NCBI RefSeq assembly: GCF_033807575.1
Contig: NC_084713.1
Location: 18,079,389 to 18,143,388 of the forward strand
Reading direction: 5' to 3'
From: Cydia pomonella
Lineage: Eukaryota > Arthropoda > Insecta > Lepidoptera > Tortricidae
DNA length: 64,000 bases
Part shown: one piece after another, positions 12,601 through 24,902 of the stretch
How the letters are laid out: every line of letters starts with the position of its first letter
How positions within the stretch are numbered: the stretch's first letter is position 1
Made by a program: the position numbers and the translations under genes
The notes under the pieces: generated by a model
The model's database searches: none
Told to the model about the DNA's origin: nothing
Seen by the model: only the letters and a program-made list of their open reading frames with translations

Positions 12601-12722
12601 AGGACGGGCAGGGGCTCGCGCGTTTATGTATTTTTGTCTACTGATATATTTACCAATTTTCATTAATTATTTAGGTTTAAATTAAAAAAATACATTATTT
12701 TTTATGACTCGTAGAAAAAGTA
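9640..12722. other. Long AT-rich stretch without recognised genes
   Basis: I find no exon that I can support over about 3 kb. There is a small imperfect palindrome around 10362-10396 (GTATGTACTCGTATACATAC) and a GC-rich patch at about 12568-12620 with CGCGCCGCCGCGCTCG and a CTCGCGCG end. The minus-strand ORF at 11540-11797 has no recognisable domain. Confidence 0.45.
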
Positions 12723-12848
12723 TTGTATACAATAGTGATATAATCAAGCTTTTCAATCTTGTACCTCACTTAGGCAACTCAGCCAGTTTCGTTGCCTAAA
12801 CACGGTACTCGACCGAAAAGCTCTGTGTGATATCACGATTGTATAAAA
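12723..12848. mobile_element. Palindromic MITE with ~50-bp arms
   Basis: The left arm (TTGTATACAATAGTGATAT, AGCTTTTC, CTTAGGCAAC) and right arm (GTTGCCTAA, GAAAAGCT, ATATCACGATTGTATAA) are inverted copies with scattered mismatches around a short spacer. The structure fits a foldback non-autonomous element. Confidence 0.6.
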
Positions 12849-15620
12849 CACTATGATTTAGTTTGTTCCGAATCATTTTCTTGGATACATCTTTGCAGAG
12901 TAAGTGGCAGTAGATTTCAATGGTATTCAGATAACAGTTAGAAGCCTACTGTTCATTACCTTTACCAAATATGGTTACAGCCAATTTATTGGTTGAACTT
13001 TTATCGTCTATCGTATCATGACACACATTCACGCGTAATACAGAGAAAGTGACTTCTGCGATGACAGATGATAAAAACGCGGCCATCTTAGGTTCGCGGG
13101 AAAACAGCGGTGGAAGCTCTCAATCCAGTCTGATGTGTCAATAAATCGTAATTCCGAAAAGCACTAGAAACTTAATTCTTGTGTCAAGTATTTATTTGTA
13201 GTAGATGATACCTGATTATACTTGGGAAATAAAAGAATTGTTTTTTTAATTATTACTTTAATTTATTGAGATACATGACGAGATATAAAGGCAAAATATC
13301 GAATGAAAATGATGACTTATGAAATATGACATAATTACGAAAGCTTGATATTGCCAGAAGTTCTATATGTTATTTGGTTTGCATTGTATTTCCATATCAG
13401 AATACAACTATATAACATGGAGCTGACAGATAAACAATATCGACTAACGCAACTGACAATGAATTTGCATTGAATATTTACCAACATGAGGTATTCACAT
13501 CTACCTGTTATCTGTATTAGTATTGATACATACTAATTATCATGTTATTAGTTTCGTCCCGGGGGATGACAGCTTCCTAATCAACCCTGACCAAATAAAC
13601 AACATTAGTATAATTTCTGACACAACTAACATGTTATACCTACTATTAATTTGCAGGTACACTGCAATGTAAAGAGAACCTTAATGTAACGGCATACGGT
13701 GGTCATTGGTATTTTCTGCGGCCGTCGAGGGTTAGTAATGGAAGAGTGATATTTGATAGCTCCGGACGAATACATTATTCAAATTTGCAACGAGTCGGTG
13801 TTTGTGTTTTTCAAAATGCTTCTATTTATTGTTTGTCACGTATATTCCCGTCTTGTGGGGTTCTTATAATGTTGATTAAATTAAACTTGTTTCCTTCGCT
13901 ACTTTGTTACTCAATTTTCTGCATAGCGTCGGTATTCGCCAAGTGCCAATGTAATTATGTTTTAAGGCGTGAATTCTGTACACTTGCGTCTGATTCTTAA
14001 GAACATGCTTATTCATCCTAATTTTATGAATGTATATCGTAAATAAAAACATTTTCTATTTATTGTTACCAATAGAATTTTATTCAATTCATATTTTTAT
14101 TTAATTTATTGTATAAGAATCGTTTAAATTTACCCTAAGCTTGGATCTTATAATGTTTTAGCGTGATTCATATTTTTATTAAAGTACTGATTAGTATGAA
14201 ACTTATTTTATACTTACCTACTGCAAATGACCTACTAGCCAAATCCCATAATACCTTGCCAAGGCAAATGCAATTTTGATTTGTCAAAATAAATATTTGA
14301 CAAAAAGGAATGGGAGACGTTTTAATAGACCGCTGGGCTAGAGGTTGTACCAAAGAATTAAGGGAAAGTGATATTTGAAAACTTCCTTGTGCGTCATTGT
14401 ATCACATCTGGCTTGCTCACGTCTTCTACAGCCGTATTGTTTGGTCAACGCAAACAGCGTTCTTTGATATCTCGCTGTTTGATAACAAACACGATTCCTC
14501 TGTTTATTCTTTAGTACACATTGTCTTTGTTTTATGGAGTTTTTGGAGATATATTTTTAGGAAATTATTATGGACATTATCTTCGCGTGGTATGTGTTTA
14601 CAGTTAGCTATATGTATCATTACGTGCATGTTGTTCGAAGCTCCGTATCATAATAACAGCATACAATAAGGTATTCGATACACTATATACACGAAACATA
14701 CCATTCGATCCGAAAAACAATTCAGTTCGATCCCGCCATCCTAAGCCAAAGAGACCTACCTAACTATTAAACTGGTCAGGTTATAGGATATTTTGGCTTT
14801 GCACGCGAGCGGCACCCCGCTGTATCAACATCAACAGTAGGTGTTAATGACACGTCATTATTAAGTATTTGTTTGCTCGCTTATTATTTCTGAACGGTTA
14901 TTTTGGGCAACTATTTGATTTCGTAATTGAAATCTTCTGTGTACAGATTGAACTGTGTTACTCCTATCAGAGAACGGTTATGCAGATAATAAAGAACGAG
15001 TTGAATTGCCTTTCCGATAAAAGGAAGTTAAGACCTTATAAATCATAGAGATAGAAAATACATGTTTTAATAAAGGATAGTCTATTTGCTTTTATTTTGT
15101 AAGCCGTCGAGCAACATCAACTTTATTTATAGATAGGCACAACAAAAATATACAAAGAGTAGTTAGGCTTGATATGAGCCTACTACAAAATTCAATTTTT
15201 CAAATAGCAATATCCTAGCAATAGTAAGCTTTAAAGTTTGTTAAATTTGCGTATGACTATTACAAAAATACACTGAGAAGTGATTACATGTGCGCACTTA
15301 AGTTTATTTCTTCTATTTACGAATGAAGGGCCTTGTATTGGTTTAAAAAACACCATACGAAACTTAAATCATGTATAGAATTGGTCATTTCGTTGTATCT
15401 GGATCAAGAATTATGTCAGACAACCACTTGATTTGTCTTAATAGAAGAAATAGGTACGGATCTAAATAGGTAACCCAAATGAAATAAATACTATCCATGT
15501 AAACAAGTTGTTTGTAGATGTAGATGTTTAGTGATTTCTAATCCCAATCGAAAGTGATTCCAGCACATTCCAGTTAAATGGAAACAATGCTAAAATATAG
15601 ATTCCTTGCATCTTAACTAC
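12849..15620. other. No recognised feature
   Basis: Gene-poor AT-rich sequence with chance ORFs of up to 90 codons (14397-14669). That ORF is hydrophobic and has no splice or codon-use support. The block around 13030-13105 (ACGCGGCCATCTTAGG) vaguely recalls the 140-bp MITE but is too diverged to call. Confidence 0.4.
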
Positions 15621-15866
15621 TTAATAGCGCTCGCCAGTGCATTCATTTGACCATATACAGCGTTTTCCCACCGTACAGTCCGAATCTAAAATACCCGAAC
15701 AATAGCACCTTTTACAACATTGTCTCGTATCGCGTGCAAATATCAAGAAAGCCTTCATACTAAAGGACCTATCTTTGTTGATATTTTGGTCGCTTACTAC
15801 GGAATGAAAGGAAGATGAAGTCAATAACATCTGCGACGACATTTGCACGACTTCTGTCGATGGTAT
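15621..15866 (-). CDS. Candidate cysteine-rich terminal exon
   Basis: On the minus strand a good splice acceptor (TTTATATTTTACAG, ending at 15867) is followed by 81 open codons to a TAA. The last third is cysteine-rich: CCKRCYC, then DC, RC and EC, seven cysteines in about 30 residues, spaced as in a small disulfide-bonded secreted or extracellular domain. I do not recognise the family. In-frame ATGs occur inside, so a short independent ORF is possible, but the acceptor makes a last exon more natural. The preceding exon would be at higher coordinates; I could not identify it. A chance ORF with this cysteine density is possible, so confidence is low. Confidence 0.3.
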   Translation of the reverse strand: MPSTEVVQMSSQMLLTSSSFHSVVSDQNINKDRSFSMKAFLIFARDTRQCCKRCYCSGILDSDCTVGKRCIWSNECTGERY

Positions 15867-16348
15867 CTGTAAAATATAAATCGATACATGGCCTGGATTT
15901 TGTACCGTTAATATCTGGCCACGATTTTGTAAAGATAAGTAAGCCAGTAACGATGTTTACACTAGGTTTTTACCTATGACGTCCAACGCGGTGTTTATTT
16001 TAAATCTGTTAATCTCAAGGGTACATTACTCACACATAAGGTATTTTCTCAAAGAAAGCGGTATTCTAATTAACTCAAATGTACAGATAATAAATGATTT
16101 ATTATAATCTGATAAGGTCCCTACAAGCGTGTACACTTGCCTTAGGGCCTGTTAACATATTGATTAGTATATAGTATGAGTTTATACATTTGCTACTAAA
16201 CGCAAGTACTATCTCGGACGATCGAACTTAGAAATGTAATTGATATGTCATAGTTTTAAATTGTTTGGTGGATTTAAATATAATGTCCGTGTTACGACAA
16301 TAGTATTAATTACTTTTCGCAAGAAAAAACATGCGATTCAGTTTCCCT

Positions 16349-16610
16349 AAGAGGGAAGTATCGCACTCGATCGTCACACAAAAAGAGAAGACGTTTTTCC
16401 ACTTCTAAATATTTTCGATTCTCCATGATTTTTAGTATGTAGTTGTAGTTTATAAACAATGAAAACATATTATGCTGAAGCGATCGACATCCAAATCAAA
16501 GTGATTTGTTAAGATTTAGTAAGTGGAAACTGTTTTCTCCCGAAATGGAATTGCAGAGAAAAAGTACTGTTATTTCGTTAAAATAGCAAAGCTATTCTTC
16601 CCTCTTAAAT
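16349..16610. mobile_element. MITE-like repeat with AAGAGGGAAG ends
   Basis: The left end reads CTAAGAGGGAAGTATCGCA and the right end is its approximate inverse (TTCTTCCCTCTTAA). The right half (GCTGAAGCGATCGACATC, TGATTTGTTAAGATTTAGT, TTTCTCCCGAAATGGAAT, TTATTTCGTTA) recurs in inverse orientation at 44689-44830, so this is a dispersed family rather than a local hairpin. Confidence 0.6.
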
Positions 16611-17894
16611 GTACTTAGCCATACCCTGAAGTTTAATAAATTTAATAATCTAGTTACCGCCTAGTGCGAAAAATACAGAGCCACACAGTGCGCATTAAAC
16701 CTTTTTTTATGAAACGTTTATTACGCTCTTAAAGTTATAACGGATATATTGTTCATAAAAAACCTTTTCCTAAAAACAATTTGCGATAAAATGAATGCAG
16801 TTGTTGGTTTAGCAAATGCAACTTAGTTAATATTTACCCATTAGCATTGCGCACTCTGCATATAAACGTGCAATATTAAACGATCAAAGTGTTATTCAAT
16901 TAACTTTAGATTTTTCAATTTTAGACTGAAAAGTTTAAAATTAAATTTCTACTCGTCGAGAACTCGACGCCTTTAGACTGACGGTGACAGATCAAAAATG
17001 ACGATAACAGTTTGTGTTTAAAATTGCTCCCTAGTGACTTATTTATTACGAGGGGAATAATGAAGGCTCGCTTTAACTATGTATATAGCATATATAGTAC
17101 GGTCAAATTAACTCAAATTTCACTTAAGTCAGGAACTAATTCTAAGGACTAATAAAATCACTACGGATTGTTTTGTATGGGCTAAAAATCGAACTTTATA
17201 CAATCGTTACTAAATTCACCCCCCCGGAAAGGGGTGAAATCGGCTGAAAATAATGTAATGGTTATAACTAAGAAGAGAAAAAAGGTGTACTCGGTGTAAT
17301 TTGGCGTACGTTTTACAACACTTATATCTAAATTCGCACGTGTTATTTATGTTAATTTAAGCTACGGAACAGGTAAAAAAAAATACAACATTAAAAAAAT
17401 CTATTTTGGCCATTGCGGGTCTGGGGAAAGTAATGTACTCGGTGCAAATTGAGTAAATAATTAGAAAAAATATCTAAATCCAATGTCAAATTCGCACCAT
17501 GGTGCGACACCCGGAAAGTAGTTTTTCATGTTTTACTGTCGTTGTACTTCGGGGGAAATTTTAATACTATTGGAAATTGATGCAATCATATTCATTTGAT
17601 TTTGTTTACATTCGCACTCCATAAAAAATTGGCATTTTTATACGGAACATGCAGTTTTGTAATCAAGTACCAAAAACGTAGACCAATAAATACACAGAAG
17701 CGACAAGCGCGTGATTAGTGGCAAGAGAAGGAACGCGCGTAGATGCATCGACGAAGCACGGCTCTTGAGGCACGAGTAGTGGCATGTACTGCAAAAATAG
17801 TAGGGTTTCTGAGTATGCAGACAGACAGTCAACAAATTAAATACAGATACGCTCAATGTTTGTTAAATTCGAAAAATCGCGTTTTTGACGAATC
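16611..17894. other. No recognised feature
   Basis: AT-rich DNA. The ORFs at 17638-17976 on both strands partly overlap a GGGTTCCG-repeat fragment and look accidental. Confidence 0.4.
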
Positions 17895-17940
17895 TATAAG
17901 GGTTCCGTTTTTTGCCATTTGGCTACGGAACCCTAAAAAG
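17895..17940 (-). repeat. GGGTTCCG repeat, terminal fragment
   Basis: AAGGGTTCCGTTTTTTGCC followed by TTTGGCTACGGAACCCT is the inverse of the start of the repeat at 7391. Only the terminal hairpin remains. Confidence 0.7.
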
Positions 17941-19134
17941 GGCTTAACAGACCCACATTGGGACCAATTTACCTGAATAGCGACCCACAAATGCTAGATT
18001 CTTGCAACTAGGCTTGGCGAAAGAAAAATGATGGACCAGCGTACACCTCTGCAAGGAGCTATTGTCTTGCAAGTGCAAAGAACGCTGTACAGGGTGTGGG
18101 GGAGTAAAACACGGATTTAAATACACTATGCTTTGCGCATGCGAAGGTGCATGCTCTGGGACAAAATAATACGTAAAAAAATAAATATTTTTGTTTAATT
18201 AGTGTGTAACTTTAATTAGCTAGATCCGGAGTAAATTACAATAAAACGATCTCAGTATTCTTAATTTTGATAATAATACTTTTATCGAAAATATTACTTT
18301 ACTATAAATATCGTTCAGCAAGTTACCTTTACTTAAACATCATTTGCCTTGCAAATTGTATTGAAACAGCCATCCGACTCTTGGTGGTGTCATCCGGTAT
18401 GGAACAAAAATAGTGTAATTTGCTTGTTTATAAACCGATTTTCAAAATTTTAATGGATTTTTATAGCTTATTAATATAGCATTAATATCTTGATACAATG
18501 TCTTCCTGTAAAGTTACTAGTAAAGTTGATGAAAACAAAAAACGGATTTTTTTCGGGAATAGGTATTTAAATAAAACTTAAAATTTCTCGCAAACTATGG
18601 TATTTACAAGGTCAAATGTATAAACGATATTGTAGCGCATTTAATTTTTCTTTTTATGACACCCCACACAAGCTTACATGTGATATACTTGCTGTGGTAT
18701 ACGCAATATTCTGAACACGGCACCGGCCATTTTGATGACGTCATAACTGGTGACTTAACCACGTTAGAAACTGTCTCCCGGTGGTTTTTTAGTCAGAATA
18801 ACATGCTTAACAACATACTAAAATATGATGCTGGTTTCATAGGCACCTTTTGGGCCCTATATGACCATAAGGGAAGCGACTTCATACCTACTCGTATAAC
18901 ATTTTTTTATACAATCAAACACATTTGAATAAGTAGTCGATAAAGCAGTCAAACACCGATAGATTATTAATATGTTGTAACATGACATCACTATTTTTGA
19001 TCTCACATAGACAATTTACGCACAAACTTGCATTTCATTTTTGGTCGCACTTTTGAAGTTTGACAGTCGTTCTTGATATCCTATTTCTATGTATCCGGAT
19101 CCGAAAAATTGTCGGATATTGCAAACCCTAGCTG

Positions 19135-19205
19135 CGCGCTGCGCTATCTCCCCGCCCCGCGCGCCCCGTGCCACGTGCTGCCAACCACCTTCGCTTGCAG
19201 TTTGT
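19135..19205. other. GC-rich CpG-dense island
   Basis: About 70 bp rich in CpG (CTGCGCGCTGCGCTATC, CCCCGCCCCGCGCGCCCC) abruptly interrupts AT-rich DNA. It could be the core of an unrecognised repeat or a regulatory stretch; no transcript structure supports a promoter call. Confidence 0.4.
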
Positions 19206-21989
19206 TGCGATTAATTCTATTTACTTTTTGACAAACTTCCGGTGAAAAAAATCTATTTTTAATTTAGTGCAAATGTAGTGTCTTTAGATAAGTACCGTTT
19301 TTAAAATTTTCACGTCTCTCTTAATTTCCCCCGAAGCACAATGTACAAAATAATTAAAAATACATGTTCCATAATTTGCCCAGGCGTGCAAAGTTAACTG
19401 AATGTTTATAATGCTTTAAAAAGCTTAACTTGAGATTGCACCAACCGACTGACTTATCCTCGAGCCGCAATCGAAAAAAAATTTTTTTTTAGGGTATCAT
19501 ACATTGCACATCTTTTTAATTAAGATATACTATGCACCAAGGTGTTCTCTATACACTACTTAGCTTGAACCTAATAGCATTTAATTTACTCCAAAATTAC
19601 GGCACTTTATAGTTTATACCTAAAATTTAACGGTCTTCCGTACATAATAGAAACGGTGCAACTCGGGGGAATCAATCTAGTTGCGCCATCTAACAAATCC
19701 AAAAAAAGCACGACTACACGACTTACTTCCATACTTTTTCTTAACTTGACTATACTAATAGGGATTAAAAACTTGTTAAATTCCATTGTTTTAATTGCTG
19801 TTATTTTTTTAATAATTGGTATTATTTTATAAGCGGTTTACAAAATACAGACAGAATTTTTTAAGAACGTTTTCAAATACTTTATCCCTATACTACACAT
19901 TTCCTTAGTTTTACGGTTAATAGGGTAAAAGCATTTAAAAATGTCAATTTTCTTTAATATGTAAACAAATATTAAGTTAATACTTTTTTTACAGTTTTGT
20001 CTACCGACAAAAGGCTCTCCCATTCCATTTTATTTTAAATCTTTTTTTATTATTAAAAATGCATTTGTCATTGCAAGTTTTGATATCTGGGCGGCTAGAA
20101 GATACATTTATGACATTAGAGGGACAGTATTGTGTATTTTAGTATAATAACTGTTTGTTGCTATAATAAATAAATAAAATTGAATAAGCTAAGTACACAA
20201 ATGAATAGTAAATGTAAGCACGCCTGTTAAAAAAAGAAAAACAAAAATCTGTAATTCCTGCAGAAGTCGAAAGTCTACTTTGAATGAAGAACCGAGCACA
20301 CGCCATTAAACGAAATTCCCCAGCTTTGTTAATTCCGTTTTGACATCCAGCTCGTCGTTGCACCGACGAAATATTTACGGAAATATTAATGGACGATTTA
20401 GAAACGTGATTCTTTTAAATCGCGCTAATTGTCCGTGCGTATACTAGTGAAAAATCGCCTTTAAATTGGGATGGAAAATCATGAGCGAGATTGAGATGAA
20501 ATATGAGTATAAATTATGGCGTGATATTATAAACTTTTAATCAGAATGATTGACAGGATATTGGTGAAGTAATAGAGATGAAAGTTTTAAACAGAGGTCT
20601 ATACTAGAGAGGAAATAAATAGAGATGGATATGATGTCGGCAATGTCTTACTATCAAAAAACAACTAACATGTTCAGAACAAAGGGCTATAAAATTGTAC
20701 AACATGTTTATATCAGTTATGGTTGAAACTGGTAAATTTGAGGGCTGCAACGTGGTGGGCCTTGCAAGGATGTTAGGCACAGCATGAGAAAGCATTAAGC
20801 TTCCGTCAGATAACTGGCACGGCGGCTGAGAGTAAGTCGGGACAACTTTACGCCTCCTCGTAATTTGTACGCGACTATTGTAATTTTCTTTTCATACATC
20901 TATTGCATATAATTATTTTTAATGTAAAAATGATAATACTTTACCGTACCCCACTCTGCGTTGTTTACTTGTGAGTATTTATCGTATCGTAATCCTGTAA
21001 CCTTCGTAATATGTTTTGTCCAACATGAATAGAATCAACTTCCCACACTGCGCTGCAATTTATGCTACATAAAAATATCTTCTGGATTGTAAATTGAACA
21101 GATACATATTTAAAAAATATTAACATTGCAACATTTTTACTATACAGATGTGATATCGACCCGATTCCGACTTAAACAGCTGACCGCATTTATTTATATT
21201 TTCATCTTTAACGACATAAACCATAAAATCTAAAGCATCTTTCGAAGTACTTCTAATTCCCCAATAAAGTAACAGACGTCCAAATTCACTTTGTCGTTTC
21301 AAGTCATTAGAAAGTTACATACGAATTGACTTCTTAAAGTCCCGCTTGATAAACCGCGCCACATGGGACGTTTTACGACTCAGCTGTAAAAGTATACGCC
21401 GTCTTAAATGAGACATAAACACAGGGACGTGTAAACGAATGTCGCACATTTATTTTATTAGCATCATTAATTCCTACGCTTTCGTCGCGTCCAAAAGCGG
21501 TATCCGATGAAAATTATATAATAGTGAAATAATTTATTAATGCATTGGGATAGTGGGTTACATATTTTACCTACTCTACCTTTACAGGCGTACATACAAT
21601 TCAGGACGACACACACACAATCACATTATATAATATCGATTTGAAATAATTTAACTTAATTCTATAAGTGACATAAATAAATTAAATTAAATTAACATGT
21701 CATACATTTTGAAATGATTAAACATTAAGTATCATTTTGGAAGTCTTTTATGCTGTAATAACATTTTTGTATGAGCCATTGTTTAACTAAATTCTTAATT
21801 AAAATTACATTCCTTAAAAATGACCGGTAACTTATTATAAATGGTAATATACTTATGTATAGTGACATTGGTGCAAGAAAATCTAAATATTATTCTTCCT
21901 TATGTCATAAATGACAATACAATGAAAGTTATCACATTTCAGGCGCCTTAGTATTCATATTAGCTTATGCTAGGAGAAACGCTTTCCAG
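19206..21989. other. No recognised feature
   Basis: Almost 3 kb of AT-rich DNA with scattered short ORFs, no shared repeat noticed and no plausible exon. Confidence 0.4.
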
Positions 21990-22105
21990 ATAGATTGCCG
22001 TACATTGACCCGCCTGTTGCTATCTCTATTGCACGCGCATAATTATTTTGCTGTCAAACTCGCAGAGTGACATTGACAACCAGCATCATAGGTGGGACAA
22101 TATAG
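21990..22105 (+). repeat. Dispersed repeat with CTGTTGCTATCTCTATTGC, copy 1
   Basis: The block GACCCGCCTGTTGCTATC, TCTATTGCACGCGCATAATT, TTTTGCTGTC, then GTGACATTGACA recurs at 28708-28840, where an inverse block (GTGATAGCAATATACGCCCG) closes the element. It is probably a short non-autonomous transposon. Confidence 0.55.
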
Positions 22106-22854
22106 TTAGCAACAAGCTGATCAATGCACGACTATACATCTGAAAAGCGTCTCTGCTTTAGTATTTTTACTGGTCTAGGATAGAAAAGTGACGTCTTACT
22201 GCTAATAATATTGAAGGTACATATATGCGGTGGCATATTTTGGATTTTTCTTCGTTTTTGAGAAAAAAAACTGTCCAGAAAAGGGATTGCTTGCTTTATA
22301 ACAATTTAAAACCTAACCATCATAATCTTCGCCTGTTGTTTTGTTTTCCATAGTTGAATTAATAGTCATGCTTAATTGGTATGTACTATATGTTTTGTTA
22401 TTGCTGTGCAACAAAGAATATTTGTACAACTACAAATTGTATAAACATAATTTTACGTTTAAGTTCTAAAAGTTTTCTTTTACAGCCGGCGATTAAAATC
22501 TAGCCAGTGTTAGCTGACAAAGCATCCGGGTTGGGAAGTGCACTCGTTCTACTTGCCAACAGTTTGGCTTTTTTCAAAATGTTTTAGATTTTTCTGCTGA
22601 TTGTATACAGTAGGTATACTTATAGTTTTTATTTTTAGAAGTCTTAAACATATGACTTAACGTATACATCTGTTATTAAGGCGTAGGATACCTATACGAT
22701 TTTAAGTGATTCTTATTTACTAAAATATAACTAGGTCCAATCTTTTTAACACATTAAGAATGCCAGCAAAAGAATCATTATATAACTTTTAAATATAATT
22801 AATTAGTTAAATGCTAACTTAAAAACTTTAAACTTGTTCTTTATATCCTGCCAA

Positions 22855-22985
22855 CCTAAGGTTATCTAGAAGAGATCTTTTATAGTGATAAGACCGCCTG
22901 TTGTCTACCTACCTCTATTTACAATGTAAATATGTTTTTAAATTTGTTTTCTTTGCGGTGCAATAAAGTATATTTACTTACTTAA
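22855..22985 (+). mobile_element. Non-LTR retroposon 3' end (AATAAAG, ACTT tail), copy 1
   Basis: The segment with ATAAGACCGCCTGTTGTCTA, GCGGTGCAATAAAGTATAT and a TTACTTACTTA tail recurs at 29120-29286 and, inverted, at 40313-40460. The shared 3' end with a polyadenylation-like AATAAAG and short tail repeats is typical of a LINE or LINE-mobilised family. No coding part is present. Confidence 0.6.
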
Positions 22986-23536
22986 ATATATCCCTAAACA
23001 TCCTTTACGTAGTAAACGACACAGTTTAATATTTAAGAGTAAATAACAACTATTTTAACGTAGATGACTTTTATTCCGCTTTTACAAGTTTTCCCGTCAT
23101 CACCCCAAATAAAAACTAATCACCTTTTCGTGACTGCATTTCGACATAACCGTCAATAAAGCATTTCCACGTCAAAATTTAAGCCCCCGCATGCAACCTT
23201 CCGCATTATTTACGCATATCACTTTATTGTTGTATACAAAGAATGCATTATCCTTTCACATTCTAACTAATGACGGTGAAAAATAAGCCGAGCTTAGTCG
23301 CCTCGATTTAATAAAGGGTGCGAGACTGATGTATTGTGCCTCATATTTTCCGCATCATTATGGCTGCGGTGACTTTTTGTTTTTCGTGACAGACAAGGTT
23401 TCAGTATATTGTAGATTTCGGAGAATATAACCTGAGAAGAAAAGTTTTACTACCTAGTCCATGTGCTGGCAATTGACCAGCTCTTTGCTTTAACTTATCA
23501 AATATATTAATTAACCTAGATATGTGTTTCACGACT
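22986..23536. other. No recognised feature
   Basis: AT-rich DNA between two retroposon ends, with no exon or repeat that I can name. Confidence 0.4.
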
Positions 23537-23706
23537 GCGGGGGAGGTAGGCCGCTGACTACCTGGTTGACGAATGTCCAGAGAGACATGGAGGAGGTCGG
23601 CCTAACTCCCGATGACGTTTACCAGTGGAGCAAGTGGCGCCTCAGGATCAAGAAAGCCAACCCCGCGTAACGGGAAGTGGAGAGGATAAAGAAGAAGAAG
23701 AAGGTA
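23537..23706 (+). mobile_element. LINE C-terminal fragment, GRPLTTWL type
   Basis: The plus-strand frame reads GRPLTTWLTNVQRDMEEV, then GLTPDDVYQWSKWRLRI, KKANPA and a stop, followed by a GAAGAAGAAGAAG tail. This matches the C-terminal GRPxxxWLxxVxxDM...W pattern of non-LTR reverse transcriptases that are common in arthropods. The piece is 5'-truncated and non-functional. The tail differs from the TTAG and ATT tails of the other LINE families here. Confidence 0.75.
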
Positions 23707-24204
23707 TGTACACCTTACCTCCTCTGTGGGAGAGTAAATTCCACACTTCAGCAGTTTTTATCATAAAAAGTGTAAGGAAAATATATATTTATTTATTTTA
23801 TTTTATTTTTAATTATAATTTATATTGTTATAATTAAATGAATGTAAGTATTAATGATGCTGTCCTGTAAAACTTGATTGTGCACTTTATTTCATATGAA
23901 GTCTAATAAAATTATGTGGCAGTAAACTTGGATCATAATTTATTTTGCATATTAATGGCCGTATTTAATTTTAATTGAGAAAAGTATATCATTTTTACAA
24001 TTATATTTGATACCTATTTAAGTACAGTTCTTTCAAGGATATAAAAGTGAAGAAATATAGCTAAATCAAAGTAAAGTAGAACGTTATGTTGAGACTTCAT
24101 TGCAGTGCCAATATAAAATACTACTGTAAAATCCTACTAATACAAACTTAGTTTGAGAGGATAGATTTTGATTAAAAAATAACATAAATAGAGGTATCTG
24201 ATAA
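23707..24204. other. No recognised feature
   Basis: AT-rich DNA with a long ATTT-rich run near 23790-23830, probably low complexity. Confidence 0.4.
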
Positions 24205-24312
24205 CTTAGATGTCTAGTAGTCAGGACGTTAGTCGCGTAAGCTGAAGACACAGGTTCGATTCCCGCCACGGCCACCAGTGGACTTGGTCACATTTTCTTT
24301 AGTGTATGATAT
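24205..24312 (+). mobile_element. tRNA-like SINE head fragment
   Basis: A good polymerase III B box (GGTTCGATTCC) is preceded by TAGTAGTCAGGACGTTAGTC, GCGTAAGCTGAAGACACA and followed by CGCCACGGCCACCAGTGG. This is the tRNA-related head of a SINE family different from the one at 24565. There is no clear acceptor stem, so it is not a functional tRNA gene. Confidence 0.55.
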
Positions 24313-24564
24313 TCATTTCAGTTTATAATTTATATATAGTAGTGTGATTACTTAAAAAAAAAATCTCAAAATATTTTGATCTGTTCCTTACTTCAAAGAG
24401 CTATTAAAAATAATAATTTTAAAATGTATATATTTATTTCCTGTCAAGTACTTATTTCTTTTTGACAAGTGTGTGCAACATCTCTTTTATTAGGTATAAG
24501 ATTATGTGCGCGGTCATTAAACTTGCGTGTATTATATCATTATAATGATATAATAAACTAAATA

Positions 24565-24884
24565 CTAAGAGCGCTGGCGGCCTAGCGGTAAGAGCGTGCG
24601 ACTTGCAATCGGAGGTCGCGGGTTCAAACCCCCGCTCGAACCAATGAGTTTTTCGGAACTTATGTACGAAATATCATTTGATATTTACCAGTCGCATTTC
24701 GGTGAAGGAAAACATCGTGAGGAAACCGGACAAGGCCTAGTTTTACCCTCTAAGTTGGAAGGTCAGATGGCAGTCGCTTTCGTTAAAACTAGTGCCTACG
24801 CCAAATCTAGGGATTAATTGTCAAGCGGACCCCCAGGCTCCCATGAGCCGTGGCAATATGCCGTGACAACGCGAGGAAGAAGAA
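24565..24884 (+). mobile_element. Full-length tRNA-derived SINE with 18-bp target duplication
   Basis: The head resembles a tRNA gene: an A box at 24583-24596 (TAGCGGTAAGAGCG) and a B box at 24621-24631 (GGTTCAAACCC). A body with ATATCATTTGATATTTACCA, GAGGAAACCGG and GGTCAGATGGCAGTCGC follows, then a tail region with CAGGCTCCCATGAGCCGTGG ending in GAGGAAGAA. It is bounded by an exact 18-bp direct repeat, GATATAATAAACTAAATA, at 24547-24564 and 24885-24902, which is the target-site duplication. The element is transcribed by polymerase III and moves with LINE enzymes. Truncated or rearranged copies are at 8938, 27882, 52608 and 62250. The ORF across it is accidental. Confidence 0.9.
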
Positions 24885-24902
24885 GATATAATAAACTAAA
24901 TA

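Noticed and set aside
24569..24645. True tRNA gene at the SINE head
   Set aside because: A and B boxes are present, but no acceptor stem pairs, and the sequence continues into a SINE body bounded by an 18-bp target duplication.
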